The notes: generated by a model not told the origin, from the sequence alone. A DNA stretch of 64,000 bases from Delphinapterus leucas (GCF_002288925.2 NW_022098001.1:5623923-5687922), one strand, 5' to 3'. Positions 36,001-44,377 are shown, numbered from the stretch's first letter. Made by a program: numbers and translations.

Positions 36001-38589
36001 GCCCACTTTAGAAAAGCTGTTCTCAACCAGTGTGACAATCATCTGTTGTGATGGGTTTTCTTTATAAATTAGGATGGGTTTCACAGTTATGACTATAATA
36101 ACATAGTCCTGAGTAAGCTTATGAGAGTATGTTATCCACATGAACTTTATGTGTCCTGTGTGGGTGTCTCAAGAGAAAATAATTGCAGAGAAGCACTGCT
36201 CCAGGCCAGTGATTTCTAACTTTTATAACTCTGCAGGGTATGTTGAAATATCCTCAAAAATCTCAGGATTTTCAAGGGTGGTAGGAGTATAGCAAAATCA
36301 AAGAAGAAAGTTAGGATTTCTTCTCTTGGCTGTAAAATGACTACACCCCAGTGGAAAGACCTCTATTTTATGGGGAATGCCTCCTCTCTAGTTACTTACT
36401 TTGGCTTCATTTTGTCTTGGCGACTCAAGAAACCATATTATAGGACAGAAGTCTGTTCCAATTTCCCATGTGTAGATGTAGGAGTTTCCTTTGGGATTAG
36501 TCTGTATGAGCCAAGGTTAAGTCAATGTACTTTAAATTTTGAAAAAATTTCACATTTACATAAGTTTTTCTTGTCTCAAAAAGGCTTTTAGGATGGCATT
36601 TTGTAAATCCAATTAACTCTAGCTACAACTTAAGAAAGAATGATGATAGTTCAACTGAAGCAAAGTCAAGGCTGAAGACTTGGTGTAAAAACTAAAAATT
36701 GAGAAATGAGTGTATAATAATGTGTTTATCTAAATATGTATTTTTAGGCACACCTGGCTTTGAGTTCTAGTTTCACCACTTACTAGGTATGTGACTGTGG
36801 CCAAGTATATGCAAATAATAAACTAATATAGCTTGGGTTGGGTGCACAGATTGTGTTGTTGACTGCCTGGGTTCATACGCTAACTCTATTACCTACTATC
36901 TTGGGGACCTTGAGCAAGTTTCTGAATTTCTCTGCCTCAGTTTCCTCCTTTGTTAACTGGAGATAATAAAAGCACTGTCTCGTAAGGTTGTTATGGGCCT
37001 AAAAGACTAAGTGCATGTCAGGTTCTTAGAATAGTGCCTGGATAATAGCTGATACTGAAAGTTTTAGCTACAATTATGATCATTCATTTACCCAATTTGA
37101 TTTTCTAATACCTTGACTTGCTTACATTTCCTGAAATGTTAAACATTTAATAGTAGAAAATGAGCAAACTGTAAATGTACAAACAAGAACAGCAAAAGAT
37201 TAGTATGAAAATTAAAAGTCACATTTATATAGAGAAGTACCCTACCATTAAACCTGTACTGATCTAGTGCAAACTGATATTGCAACAATAAGCTAGAAGA
37301 AACCTGGATAGCTCTAACTAGTGAATTATCTTAAAGAACACTTTTCAGACATATTATTAATCAGCCATCTTCCTCCTCCCTGCCTTCCACTGGGAAAAAT
37401 AGGGGAAAAAAATATTTCTACCTGTTCTCAGAGCAGGTAGTTAGTTTCTTCTAAATCAGGGGTCACTACAGATTTCCTAGTAAGAGGTCATTGATTGTCA
37501 CAGAATAAAAGCAAAATAAATCCTATCCTATACAATGATATATACAATAATAGAGGTAACATGATGATGCTAACCACCCCACTCTGGATATATGTGCGTG
37601 CAAAGATGAACACAGTTTGCAACTAGCTTATCAATAAATTAATAAACAGCATTTCAAATGTTGGGATGCTATTATTTAGCAGTCAATTCTTACTTTGATT
37701 TACAAATTATGTTTTTAGCATTAGTTGTTAAATCTTATAGGAAAGTTCTTCACAAAGAAAACGTATGTTTTGAAAACTTTATAAAGGACTTGAAGTCTCT
37801 TGGTGAAAAGTTTGAGTCCCCTTCGCCGTTTTTCTCATTAGCTTAATTATAATGACATCACTCAAACACCAGAGACAACCAATGGTGAGATTCAAAGTGT
37901 GCCTGCCAACGAAGTTCCAAAAGCCCACAGCACAAACCAGCCTCCGTTAGTACTATCAACCTTTGACCTGTCCATTGTATCACCCTTTCCCCTCATTTGG
38001 ACCTTAAGTGTTCACAGGCTGGGATTCCTGTTTCAAAGTTTTGCCGCTGCTTTTCCCTTTTAAGTTTTGATTATTTCTGTCCTCGAAATCAAATGCGAAT
38101 ACCAAGACTGCGGGAGTAAACGAAAACAAAACAGTTGGGTGCACCCAACGGGGCCGCCTTGCCTCCCACCTGTCTCCATCCTCATCCAACTGCCAAGCAC
38201 TGTTTAACTCAACTTCATTAGGAAAGCCTCTTCCCAGTCAGCGCCTGTGGAGCTCCCCAAATAACCAATCAACAGAACTTCTCCTAGGCTCAGCTGGCGC
38301 TCTGGGGGGTCTCCTGCTCCACAGTCCCCCAGAGAGGAGGGGCTAGGGACACTGCTACTTGGAGTTCTCCAACCCTGTCAACCCTCCAACCACCGACCTT
38401 CCGAGATGCGAGATGTACACAGACAGACACAATAACTACAGGCTCACCTCCTTCTTCCTCTTCCAGGGAGTTCATGCAGGGAAAGTAGCCGGCCAGCGCC
38501 TCGAAGGAGGCGGAGAGACTGCTCCGGCTTTGGGAGCGCTGCATGGAGCGCCCCGCGGCGCCGGCGCCCCCCAAGCCCTGCCGGCCCAT
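14450..38589 (-). CDS. RIMS2: RIM2-gamma (regulating synaptic membrane exocytosis protein 2, short isoform), six joined exons
   Basis: Joining 38448-38589, 20020-20161, 17080-17192, 16681-16782, 15174-15313 and 14450-14668 on the minus strand gives 858 bases: 285 codons plus TAG, open throughout. RIM2 is a presynaptic scaffold organising vesicle priming and calcium channels. The gamma form lacks the zinc-finger, PDZ and C2A regions and keeps only a linker plus the C2B domain (about residues 130-260). C2B begins near [20 protein letters not shown] and ends near [10 protein letters not shown]. Aspartates that bind calcium in canonical C2 loop 1 are absent (the loop reads [15 protein letters not shown]), as known for RIM C2B. 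A polybasic strand ([10 protein letters not shown]) matches the phosphoinositide-binding face. The chosen ATG is the first on the leader, is preceded by about 500 ATG-free bases and has A at -3 and G at +4. Confidence 0.92.
14669..15173 (-). other. RIMS2 intron 5 with a 70-bp L1 insertion
   Basis: This is a 505-bp phase-0 intron with a GTATTTA donor and TTTTGTCAACAG acceptor. If retained, the frame stays open for 66 codons past the donor and stops at 14973-14975, inside the small L1 insertion. Confidence 0.8.
14945..15014 (-). mobile_element. Very short 5'-truncated L1 insertion with perfect target duplication
   Basis: A poly(T) run followed by about 55 bp of L1 3' end (minus orientation, reading TTCATTTCCATTATGGTTTA on the plus strand) is bracketed by a 15-bp direct repeat, AGTGTGTATAGCTTT, at 14930-14944 and 15015-15029. 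The repeat is seen directly and shows target-primed insertion. Confidence 0.88.
15174..15313 (-). CDS. RIMS2: RIMS2 shared exon 5 (middle of C2B)
   Basis: This 140-bp exon follows acceptor GTGTTTTCTTTCCCAAG. It encodes the split Ala, then [20 protein letters not shown] and [20 protein letters not shown], ending QGKVLQ. The donor is CAG|GTATTTA, which is poor at positions +4 to +6, the weakest of the five donors. Relative to the RIM2 sequence I remember, the third position of the KKKTK run is Arg instead of Lys. Confidence 0.93.
16681..16782 (-). CDS. RIMS2: RIMS2 shared exon 4 (first strands of C2B)
   Basis: This 102-bp exon is bounded by acceptor CACGCCATTAG and donor GTAAGAA. It encodes [20 protein letters not shown] and then [13 protein letters not shown]. 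The MMDKKG and [10 protein letters not shown] residues distinguish RIM2 from RIM1 (remembered as MEDKKG and LTQKPGSKST) and RIM3. Confidence 0.95.
17080..17192 (-). CDS. RIMS2: RIMS2 shared exon 3 (linker/C2B entry)
   Basis: This 113-bp exon follows acceptor CTTTTAG and ends at donor GTAAGAA. It encodes [20 protein letters not shown] followed by [17 protein letters not shown], a near-invariant RIM segment. Phases are 2 in and 1 out and join cleanly to both neighbours. Confidence 0.95.
17560..18740 (+). repeat. L2 LINE remnant in RIMS2 intron 2
   Basis: It reads as the plus-strand L2 3' half. Landmarks are AATCAGAGTGATCTGTTAAA, GTAAAAGCAAAGTCCTTGCA, CCTGAAATGTTCTTCCTTC and TAGACTGTAAGTTTGAGGAG. 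A second L2-like tail follows at about 18945-19060. Ends are approximate. Confidence 0.7.
20020..20161 (-). CDS. RIMS2: RIMS2 shared exon 2 (linker before C2B)
   Basis: The acceptor is TTTTCTGTCCATGCAG, the exon is 142 bp, and the donor is GTGAGTG. It contributes the 3' bases of a split Glu codon, then [20 protein letters not shown], and ends NSYSSEG plus two bases of a split Asn codon. The segment [20 protein letters not shown] is a serine-rich linker conserved among RIMs. Confidence 0.95.
20868..21055 (-). repeat. L2 fragment (antisense) in RIM2-gamma intron 1
   Basis: It contains GACTTGAGCTGGGCTTGAAA and the flanking text typical of the minus strand of L2. It is short and diverged; boundaries are approximate. 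Confidence 0.45.
22424..22820 (+). mobile_element. L1 3'-end fragment
   Basis: About 400 bp carries L1 3' UTR text: ATGATATCGCTTATATGTGG, GTGGGGGAGGGATAAATTGG, CTTTGCTGTACAGCAGAAAC and AACATTGTAAATCAACTATA, ending in an A-rich tail. It is on the plus strand and 5'-truncated. No clear target duplication was found. Confidence 0.85.
23525..23760 (+). repeat. MIR SINE
   Basis: It has the MIR core and tail pattern: TACTAGCTGGGTGACATGAA, CAAGTTACCTTCTCTGTG, TCAAACTGTGAAATGGCAAT and TAAAGTGCTCAGGATAGTGC. It is an ancient mammalian tRNA-derived SINE. Confidence 0.75.
23887..24122 (+). mobile_element. CHR-type tRNA-Glu SINE, full length, with target duplication
   Basis: The body runs from GGCTTCCCTGGTGACGCAGT to the A-rich tail after GTGTACCCGC. 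A 13-bp direct repeat, ACAAAGGAGGGGG, flanks it at 23887-23899 and 24110-24122. The 5' third contains the tRNA-like A and B box regions. It is one of the youngest-looking copies. Confidence 0.9.
24282..24496 (-). mobile_element. CHR-type SINE, minus strand, with target duplication
   Basis: It starts with poly(T) and ends at the reverse complement of GGCTTTCCTGG. A 14-bp repeat, TATAATAGCTTTTT, lies at 24282-24295 and 24483-24496. About 15 bp is missing between two CAGGCTC repeats relative to the other copies. It forms an inverted pair with the SINE at 23887. Confidence 0.9.
24545..24770 (-). mobile_element. L1 3' end, minus strand
   Basis: The minus strand reads CTAGTGGGAAGCAGCCGCGT, then CCTAGAGGGGTGGGATAGAG, and ends in CAATAAAGATGTT plus a poly(A). 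Flanks resemble an imperfect duplication (TTAAAATGTATTTTT against TTTAAAGTGTGTATTTTT). It is nearly the reverse complement of the copy at 26019-26255. Confidence 0.85.
24941..25475 (+). repeat. Old interspersed repeat ending in an AATAAATGGGTGTTGTTTTAAG-type tail (class not assigned)
   Basis: Landmarks are AAGATGGCCCCCATGACT, TTTCTCTGGCTGGTTCCAG, CTTGAAGATGGAGGGGACCA, CCCAGAGCCTCCGGACAAGA and ATAAATGGGTGTTGTTTTAA. This is a widespread mammalian repeat pattern I recognise but cannot name safely. It is diverged, and its ends are approximate. Confidence 0.6.
25600..25665. repeat. AT/GT-rich simple repeat
   Basis: Alternating TATATACATATA and TGTGTGTGTG runs, imperfect. Confidence 0.7.
26019..26255 (+). 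mobile_element. L1 3' end, plus strand
   Basis: It includes GATAGCTAGTGGGAAGCAGC, CCTAGAGGGGTGGGATAGGG, CATTGTAAAGCAATTATACT and CCAATAAAGAGG, followed by an A run. It belongs to the same L1 subfamily, and is truncated at almost the same place, as the minus-strand copy at 24545-24770. Confidence 0.85.
27020..28847 (+). mobile_element. L1 ORF2 fragment, truncated at both ends
   Basis: This is old L1 reverse-transcriptase and C-terminal sequence on the plus strand. Open pieces include 27062-27289 ([20 protein letters not shown], with AFNKIQHLF) and 27663-27950 ([30 protein letters not shown]). The sequence continues to an ORF2 C-terminal stretch and stops at about 28847 without a 3' UTR or tail. 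The minus-strand open frame at 28017-28616 is its shadow. Confidence 0.85.
29010..29180 (-). mobile_element. Short tRNA-Glu SINE (CHR-2-like), minus strand
   Basis: It runs from a T-rich start through GGCCACACTGCATGGCATGC and CCCCGACCAGGGATTGAACC to CCACCAGGGAAGTCCC. It shares the tRNA-derived head with the CHR copies but lacks their GC-rich middle. Imperfect flanking repeats TCATTTTGG and TCATCTTGG. Confidence 0.8.
29480..29620 (+). repeat. MIR-like SINE remnant
   Basis: AGAATCAGATGATATGAGTT, GGGCAGGTAACTTCCTTTCC and the spacing between them match MIR. Diverged; ends approximate. Confidence 0.5.
29801..30045 (+). mobile_element. CHR-type SINE with a 36-base poly(A), apparently young
   Basis: The body begins GGGGCTTCCCTGGTTGCGCA at 29811, and the tail is an unbroken A run of about 36 ending at 30036. 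Short flanking similarity AAAAGTG is seen on both sides. An uninterrupted tail of this length suggests a recent insertion (inference). Confidence 0.88.
30331..30477 (+). mobile_element. Short tRNA-Glu SINE with target duplication
   Basis: About 120 bp from GGAATTCCCTGGCTGTCCAG to GCATGGCCAAAAAATTAAA is flanked by the 13-bp repeat AAAAGCCTGTTCA at 30331-30343 and 30465-30477. Confidence 0.85.
30478..31525. other. Intron 1 DNA with an unidentified 95-codon open frame
   Basis: The plus strand at 30630-30917 is open from an ATG for 95 codons ([12 protein letters not shown] ... SFWGRD). No family is recognised, and it lies antisense inside an RIMS2 intron. It could be chance or an old retroelement remnant. 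Nothing else is assigned. Confidence 0.35.
31526..31872 (+). mobile_element. Long CHR-1-type SINE, copy 1 of a duplicated unit
   Basis: About 340 bp begins GGGGACTTCCCTGGTGGCAC and passes through AAGATCCCACATGCTGTGGA to GAACGCAGCCAAAAATAAAT and an A-rich tail. It is followed by GATACTTTAAAAGTAGAACT, the same flank that follows the copy at 32668. Confidence 0.85.
31892..32052 (-). mobile_element. Tail-less CHR SINE fragment, minus strand
   Basis: It runs from CCCATTGCGGAGCATAGGCT to CACCTGGGAAGCCC. The 3' tail end of the SINE (poly T on this strand) and about 40 bp next to it are missing. No target duplication flanks it. It splits a short flank sequence that is continuous in the second copy at about 33025-33075. 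Confidence 0.85.
32668..33018 (+). mobile_element. Long CHR-1-type SINE, copy 2 of a duplicated unit
   Basis: It begins GGGACTTCCCTGGTGGTGCA and ends GACCTAACGCAGCCAAAAAT plus an A-rich tail. The following GATACTTTAAAAGTAGAACT and ATCATTTTTGTGTTAGCTTT also follow copy 1. Short TGATACT repeats bracket this copy. Confidence 0.85.
33880..34027 (-). repeat. L2-like fragment (antisense)
   Basis: AGACACTTACTGAATACCTA followed by CTGTGCTAGACATGAT resembles the minus strand of an L2 end. Short and diverged. Confidence 0.4.
34028..34210 (+). mobile_element. L1 3' end with target duplication
   Basis: About 160 bp of L1 3' UTR (CACTTTGCTGTACAGCAGAA, AACATTGTAAATCAACTATA, CAATAAAAAATAAAA) lies between two copies of AGAATTAAGTG at 34028-34038 and 34200-34210. 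Confidence 0.88.
35155..35305 (+). repeat. MIR 3' part
   Basis: CTGTGGCCAAGTTGTTTAAT and AAGGTGCTCAATAAATGGTA match the MIR core and tail. Confidence 0.6.
35540..35755 (+). repeat. L2 3' end
   Basis: AGACTGTGAGCTCTAAGAAG, GCCTCAATAAATATTTCTGA and the terminal ATGAATGAATGAG are the L2 3' end. Diverged. Confidence 0.7.
35889..35930. repeat. A-run plus (GA)n simple repeat
   Basis: A poly(A) run is followed by GAGAGAGAGAG with GT interruptions. Confidence 0.8.
36825..37075 (+). repeat. MIR SINE
   Basis: CTTGAGCAAGTTTCTGAATT, TGCCTCAGTTTCCTCCTTTG, TGGAGATAATAAAAGCACTG and TTAGAATAGTGCCTGG follow the MIR consensus closely. Confidence 0.8.
38448..38589 (-). CDS. RIMS2: RIM2-gamma exon 1 (isoform-specific start)
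   Basis: It encodes residues 1-47, starting MGRQGLGG and including [20 protein letters not shown] and [11 protein letters not shown]. This N-terminal signature is shared with the short RIM4/RIM3-type proteins. It ends in phase 1 at GGAG, followed by donor GTGAGCC. A second in-frame ATG is at 38544 (codon 16). The frame upstream of the ATG is open for 109 further codons with no ATG, so a longer protein would need a non-AUG start. Confidence 0.92.
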
Positions 38590-38939
38590 CTTGGACGAAG
38601 ACCCGCTTTTCCCGCGGTACAAGATACGAGGCGTCTTGGCGGCTGAGGCGCGGCGACCGCAGCGCTTCGGGGGCCGGGATGCTGCCGCGGGACCCTGGGG
38701 TACTGGCCCCTGCCTCCCTAACCCGGTCCGGACCAGACGTGGCCTTCCTGGCTGCCGGGGCCTCCACTCTTCTGGGGAGGGGTACGAGGCGGGGATCCAG
38801 GCGGCGGCGAGCGGGGACGCGGCTGCTCGCTGTGGAAGTCCGAGGTCTCGCCAGGAGGGAGCTGAGGTGCCCGGAGGCTGCGGCTGCGAGTCGGTCTGGC
38901 CGCCCTCCCCTCGCAAGGAGAGGTTGCTGATGCTGAGGT

Positions 38940-38952
38940 CCCCGCCAATCAG
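38940..38952 (-). promoter_or_regulatory. CCAAT/GC-box element upstream of RIM2-gamma
   Basis: CTGATTGGCGGGG on the minus strand joins a consensus NF-Y (inverted CCAAT) site to a GC-rich box. It lies about 350 bp upstream of the start codon. Function is inferred from the motif only. Confidence 0.45.
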
Positions 38953-39060
38953 CAGCCGGACGGGGAGGCGGGCTGGCAGCTCCGGAGCGCGCTCCTCAGG
39001 CTCTGGGCAACTCTGAGCCCCGAGGAGCTCCTGCTGTTTCCGTTTCTTCCCTTTCCTCGC

Positions 39061-39837
39061 GTGATTAACACCAGGGAATGGTCGTTAATGAGACGCAATA
39101 CGTTAGGCATCACAGATGGGAACTATCTCAGGCAAATTTTGGTAGTCACTTAGTCTCGCTTAAAATTTGTTAACGTTCCTCAAGCATAGATAGGAAATAA
39201 TTTTCTCCAAATCATAAAACAAAGCCTCCCCAATTTTTAACAGGTCCCATGAAAGCCTAGAATTAAAGCGTTCTCGTTTACCTTCTTTCTTAAAAAGATT
39301 AAAAAGTCAACGGAAGGTAAAAAAGATTTTAAAAATATCAAGAGCCTGAAAAAGAACCAACACTAAAAAAGTACTGTGATGTTTATCAATTTTGCTTTAA
39401 TTTGGGGAATTTTTAATGCTTTTTTTCCCTCCAGATTAGATAATCTGCTACCTATTGTTGCTAAGAATGACAATGAACACTGTAAGGCTTTAGCATCTAA
39501 ATAACAGGTAACATCCTCTTAACATAAATTTGGAAGCAACACAGACATACCACAAACAAAACAGTTTATAAGTGAAATAGTATCACATTCTGCAAATCTC
39601 TATCCCAGAACATAAAGCAACCGTAAGTCCATTTTAGCATAAGTCAGAAGACTGTCCTACTTTTTGTAACTTTAGACAAGTCACTAGACCTCTCAATTTC
39701 CCTATCTAGGCAGGTGGGACGGTAGGGCACAATGATTCCAGTCCTAACCATGTCATAGCTTGATTGTTGGCTATGTGTTTTAGGGGATTTCAAAAGTGTT
39801 TTGTAAAATGTAAATTATACAATCTAAAATGGTTCTT
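39061..39837. other. Region upstream of the gamma promoter, no gene seen
   Basis: AT-rich, with no recognised exon or repeat. Probably intronic for long RIMS2 isoforms. Confidence 0.5.
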
Positions 39838-40430
39838 TCATACAATAAATATTTACTGAGTACTATATATGAACAAGTTCTTTGCTTGATGTACTGGGAC
39901 ATACAAATATTCATTCAATTAATAGTAATTGAGCTCCCAGTGTATGTCAGGTACCTTTGTAAACACCTAGGACATATAGTGATCAAAGCAGATAAAAATA
40001 TCTGCTCTCATGGAACTTATATTCTAGTAGGGGGAGAAAGACACAGTAAATCAGTAAATTATATAGTGTTAAAAGGGAGATAAATGAAAATGGCAAAAAA
40101 ATAAAGTTAAGGGGTATGGGACAGTCTGCAATTTAAACAAGAGCTGTCAGGGTAGGTATCATTGACAAGGCAACATCTGAATAGATGTATGAAGAAGTTG
40201 AGGAAGTAAGCCATTCGGATATGTGAGGAAGAGAGTTAGTTTGAGGCAAAGAGAGCCTGCAGTGCAAAGGCCCTAAGATATGATGTCCTGGTGTGTCCCT
40301 AGAACAGCAAAGAGGCCAGGGTAGCTGGAGTGGAGTGAGTAGGAAGGAAAGGAGGTCAGAGAGATAAGAGGCAGAGAAGGGGACAGATCACACAGAGCCT
40401 TCTAGGTATGTTAACAGCTTTGGCCATAGC
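39838..40430 (-). repeat. L2 LINE remnant (antisense)
   Basis: Read on the plus strand, this is the reverse of L2: ATAAATATTTACTGAGTACT, TGAGCTCCCAGTGTATGTCA, CTCATGGAACTTATATTCTA, GTGCAAAGGCCCTAAGATAT and GAGGTCAGAGAGATAAGAGG, in the expected order. The plus-strand open frame at 39829-40083 is inside it and not a gene. Confidence 0.75.
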
Positions 40431-43280
40431 ACATCACAATTTAGGAAGTACAAAACAACGCACTCAAGTAATAATCCTCCCAAATCTTTCTAAAAATTAG
40501 GAACTTTCAAATAAGAGTGCTCTAACATAATAACAACTTTTGGTTGCTTAGACTTAGGATCATCCAGGTTTCTTGCTTCTGTTTTTCTGATAGGCTTTTG
40601 TCATTTCTCATTAATATTCCTACAGTTCTCTCTTAGTTCAATTTCCTATTCATTATTCACCTTCCTAAAATACCTGCATTTCAATAGACACTGATAAAAC
40701 CAGGAACTCTATGAGTATTTTTTCATACCATATTGCTTTTATTCAGAGAATAGAAATGTTTTCATTAAATGAAACTTTCATTATAAGAATAAAGAGAATC
40801 ATAGAATTTTGGAAACTGAAAGGACTATTGTAAGTCATCTAAGTCATCTGATGTATTTTTTATAACTGTGGGTCACAAATTTTTAGTGAGTCACGAAAAT
40901 AACTTATCATTAGAATGATCAGCATTCTAAAAAATAAAATGAAATAAAATATTAGAGTGTAGCCCATGTAGTTATTGTATCAATTGCAGTATTGTTTCAT
41001 GAATATGTATGCACCCCTGCGTGTTTGTGTGTGTTCACATGTGTGTACTAAGTTGTGATCAAGAGAAACGTTTCAAGGAAGAGGGACTAAGTGGGAAAAT
41101 CCTAGGAAAATAAATTGGCCAAGGGTGGAAAAGTTTGATTTTGGCACCCAGGGACATCATAATGATAGTTGAAAGTCACTTAGGAAGGGAATTATCTTGG
41201 GTTTCTACTAGTGACTGCATGGGGACAGGGAATCTGAGAACTCAATCAGTGGTCACATTCAAGTTGCTTGGGCCCTGCCTTCTCTATGTTAATAACCTGA
41301 CTTTATGCACCAGGAAGAGGTTAGTCTGGAATAGCCCAGATGCATCTGTTTCTTCATGAGCATCACTTCTCTCTGGCAGTTTCAGAACAAAGTTCTCCTG
41401 GGAAGCATTTTGATATTTTTTCCTATAGTTGGGATTTGAGAGATATAGATAAGTGATAAAAGAATGACACAAAGAGAAACAGGAAGTACTAAAGAGGAAA
41501 ATCACCTTATTTCAGGGAAGAAACCTTCAAAGAAAAAGAAGACTATTGGCACACAGGTATCAGAGAGACAAACCACAGTAATGGCCAAGACACTTCTAGT
41601 CTTGAATGATAACTTGTGGAATATACTGAACTTACTGAGAAAACTTACAATTCCACTTTTTTTGGTCCTATGCTCAATTGTTTTCCTATATAATAAATAT
41701 TATATAAATAATATTTCTGGTTTACATATATTTTAAAAGTTGATTTACTATTCCTTATCCCATTCTGATATATGAACTACCAACCCTAAAGGAATTTAAA
41801 AATTGATATAAAAAAGAAGCTACTGATAAAAGACAGGAAATGTCATTTCCTCCATACCAGAAAGTACATTCAAATGGCTTTGGATGTAGTTTTCAAATGA
41901 TGGGCTACTATATAGTTTCATTATATAAAACAAAGTGTAATTCCAGAACAATTATAGTCTAGTATTCAAATTATTTATAATATATTTATAACTTTCTTAC
42001 TCATCCAAAATAATCAGAAAAAGTGACTCACAAATATACATACTAATTGCTTTCTAAATGCAAATTCTGGCCTTGAAAAAAGATTCCACTACTGTATAAG
42101 AAAATCATATTTTTGAAGAAAAGATATATAGATTGATATAACTTGCATAAAAAAATCATAGCATTCTATTTGATGAATATGAAACATATCACACCAATTA
42201 TGCCACTTAATTCTTACATCAATCCTGAGAGTGTCATCATTATTTCTTCTTTACAGATGAGCTAATAAAGACTCAATAATATTAAATGACTTGTTTAATT
42301 AGAAAGTGGCAGAGCCACTGATTTTCTGATTTCAGGTTCAGTGCCCTATACACTGTATCACAGGTGTCTCATACCATATACATAAGCACAGATGAAACAC
42401 ATGCAAAACATAGATGATAGATATAATATGAACTACGTAGTAAATGATTTGGTTCAAAATAAAATAAATATTGAAAAAATATATTTAAAAGCCATAATGT
42501 TTATTCTAACTATATACCAATGTTAAATCCATATTTTCCCTTTTAATCAAAACATATTAATATTACATAGCCATATATGCATTTCAGTTCATCAATTCTT
42601 AACAGGGCTAGAAAGTTACATGTCATTTATGTATCAGTTTTTGTAATAGTTTCCTCGCCAAAGTAAATCACCAAAATTTTAAAGTATGTTAAATTAGTTT
42701 ATTCTTGAAATAGAGGCTTGGTCACTGATGTGAATGCATAAAAAGGTTATTTTGTGAAGTAGTTACGTAGTGTCTAGACCATGGATTAGTTCAGCTGGGA
42801 ACATACTCATGCCTTTGGCAGCCTTGCCCTTTTCTATGCTAGAAATGATGTAGGTGATGATGATGAGAATGCAAACTACTACTAAAAAAGAGAAGGAAAG
42901 ACGAAGTAAGTCCTTTTGGGAAGTATTGGAACAAACAAATAATAAGGCCTAGAAGTGGATATGCAAAAAAGAGATAGAAAAAGGACTCTTATTGCTACTC
43001 CATTGTCACTATTTAGTGTATCCAGCCAACCCAGAAATGGCTGGTTGCTAAAAGAGATAGGAATTGCTCAGGATAGGCTATAAAGCCACACTGCAGACTG
43101 AATTAACCTCTTTCTTCTTGATACACATTTGCTCTTGATAATATAGGAATTCATCTCTACCTCAGTCTTCACAGTTGATGTCAATTACCTTTGCCACTTT
43201 GGACTATTCCGCTCTACAGCAAATAATTCTATACTAAATAGAAATATTTGTGGATATATTTTGGTTTGTTTTATTCAAAA
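40431..43280. other. Intron-like AT-rich DNA, no gene recognised
   Basis: Short MIR/L3-like hints occur at 40790-40860 and 42190-42360 (ACAGATGAGCTAATAAAG, AGAAAGTGGCAGAGCCACTG), too diverged to place firmly. No RIM exon or other conserved coding segment was seen. Confidence 0.4.
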
Positions 43281-44377
43281 CCAACTCTCAAAATACTTGC
43301 AAACAATGTGACCAACAAGGGATTAATCTCCAAAATATACAAACAGCTCATGCAGTTCAATATCAAAAAACCAAACAACGCAATCAAAAAATAGGCAGAA
43401 GATCTAAACAGACACTTCTCTAAAGAAGACATACAGATGGCCAAAAAGCACATGAAAAGATGATCAACATTGCTAAATATTAGAGAAATGCAAATCAAAA
43501 CTACAGTGAGGTATCACTACCTCACACCAGTCAGAATGGCCATCGTCAAAAAGTCTACAAGTAATAAATGCTGGAGAGGGTGTGGAGAAAGGGAACCCTC
43601 CAACACTGTTAGTGGCAATGTAAACTGGTGCAGCCACTATGGAGAACAGTCTGGAGGTTCCTTAAAAAACTAAAAATAGAGCTACCATATGACCCAGCAA
43701 TCCCACTCCTGCGCATATATTTGGAGAAAACCATAATTCAAAGATATATGCACCCCAATGTTCATTGCAGCACTATTTACAATAGCCAAGACACAGGAGC
43801 GACCTAAATGTCCATTGACAGAGGAATGGATAGATGTGGTACATATACACAATGGAATATTGCTCGGCCATAAAAAAGAATGAAATAATGCCATTTGCAG
43901 CAGCATGGATGGACCTAGAGATTATCATACTAAGTGAAGTAAGTCAGACAGAGAAAGATAAATATCATATGATATCAGTTATATGTGGAATCTAAAAAGT
44001 GATACAAATGAACTTATTTACAAAACAGAAACAGACTCATGGACTTAGAAAACAAATTCAGTGTTACCAAAGGGGAAAGGTCGGGGGAGGGATAAATTAG
44101 GAGGTTAGGATTAACCTATACATACTACTATATAAAATAGATAGTCAACAAGGACCTATTGTATAGCTCAGCGAACTCTACTCAATACTCTGAAATAACC
44201 TATATGGGACAAGAATTTGAAAAGAATAGATATATATGTATATGTATAACTGAATCACTTTGCTGTACACCTGAAACTAACACAACATTGTAAATCAACT
44301 AGGCTCCAATATAAAATAAAAATAAAATAAAAATAAATAATAATAAATAAAAATTAAATTAAAAAACCCAACTCTCA
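43281..44377 (+). mobile_element. L1 3' fragment (about 1.1 kb) with target duplication
   Basis: It covers the C-terminal end of ORF2 and the 3' UTR: CCAACAAGGGATTAATCTCC, CTATGGAGAACAGTCTGGAG, ACCCAGCAATCCCACTCCTG, CTTTGCTGTACACCTGAAAC and an AAAT-rich tail. The repeat CCAACTCTCA at 43281-43290 and 44368-44377 is the target duplication. Confidence 0.9.

Larger units (their letters stand above)
20162..38447 (-). other. RIM2-gamma intron 1 (18.3 kb)
   Basis: The intron is phase 1 and no other RIMS2 exon was recognised in it. It holds the repeats listed separately, plus unassigned AT-rich DNA at about 21060-22420, 22830-23520, 25480-26010, 26260-27020, 30480-31520 and 33090-38290 (apart from MIR and L2 pieces). 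The long isoforms must also splice across part of it. Confidence 0.75.
11781..39060 (-). other. RIMS2: RIMS2 gene, 3' part: RIM2-gamma transcription unit
   Basis: This span covers the short RIM2-gamma transcript, from a CpG-island promoter (about 38.6-39.06 kb) to a candidate 3' end near 11.78 kb. Six coding exons and five introns are seen, of 18286, 2827, 297, 1367 and 505 bp in transcript order. The last five exons are also used by the long RIM2 isoforms; the first is gamma-specific in known mammalian RIMS2. RIM3 and RIM4 have related short proteins, but the residues in exons 4-6 ([27 protein letters not shown] at the C-terminus) fit RIM2. No long-isoform upstream exon was recognised in 39-64 kb. 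Outer limits are estimates. Confidence 0.88.
38290..39060 (-). promoter_or_regulatory. RIMS2: CpG island with the RIM2-gamma promoter, leader and first exon
   Basis: This is the only GC-rich, CpG-dense stretch of the window, standing out sharply from AT-rich flanks on both sides. It holds the gamma first exon and about 470 bp of leader/promoter. On the minus strand there is an inverted CCAAT box in CTGATTGGCGGGG (38940-38952), next to GC-box-like CCCGCCTCCCC. No TATA box was seen, so initiation is probably dispersed. No ATG occurs on the minus strand between the gamma start codon and 39100. Long open frames on both strands here are CpG-island by-products. Confidence 0.8.

Noticed and set aside
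38290..38916. 208-codon minus-strand frame taken as a single protein
   Set aside because: It begins at TTG, reads through the exon 1 donor into the intron and is a GC-rich stop-poor stretch. Only 38448-38589 is supported as coding.
38543..39016. 157-codon plus-strand frame in the CpG island, possible divergent gene
   Set aside because: No recognisable domain, no splice partners seen, and it overlaps the RIM2-gamma exon on the other strand. CpG-island artefact is the simpler reading.
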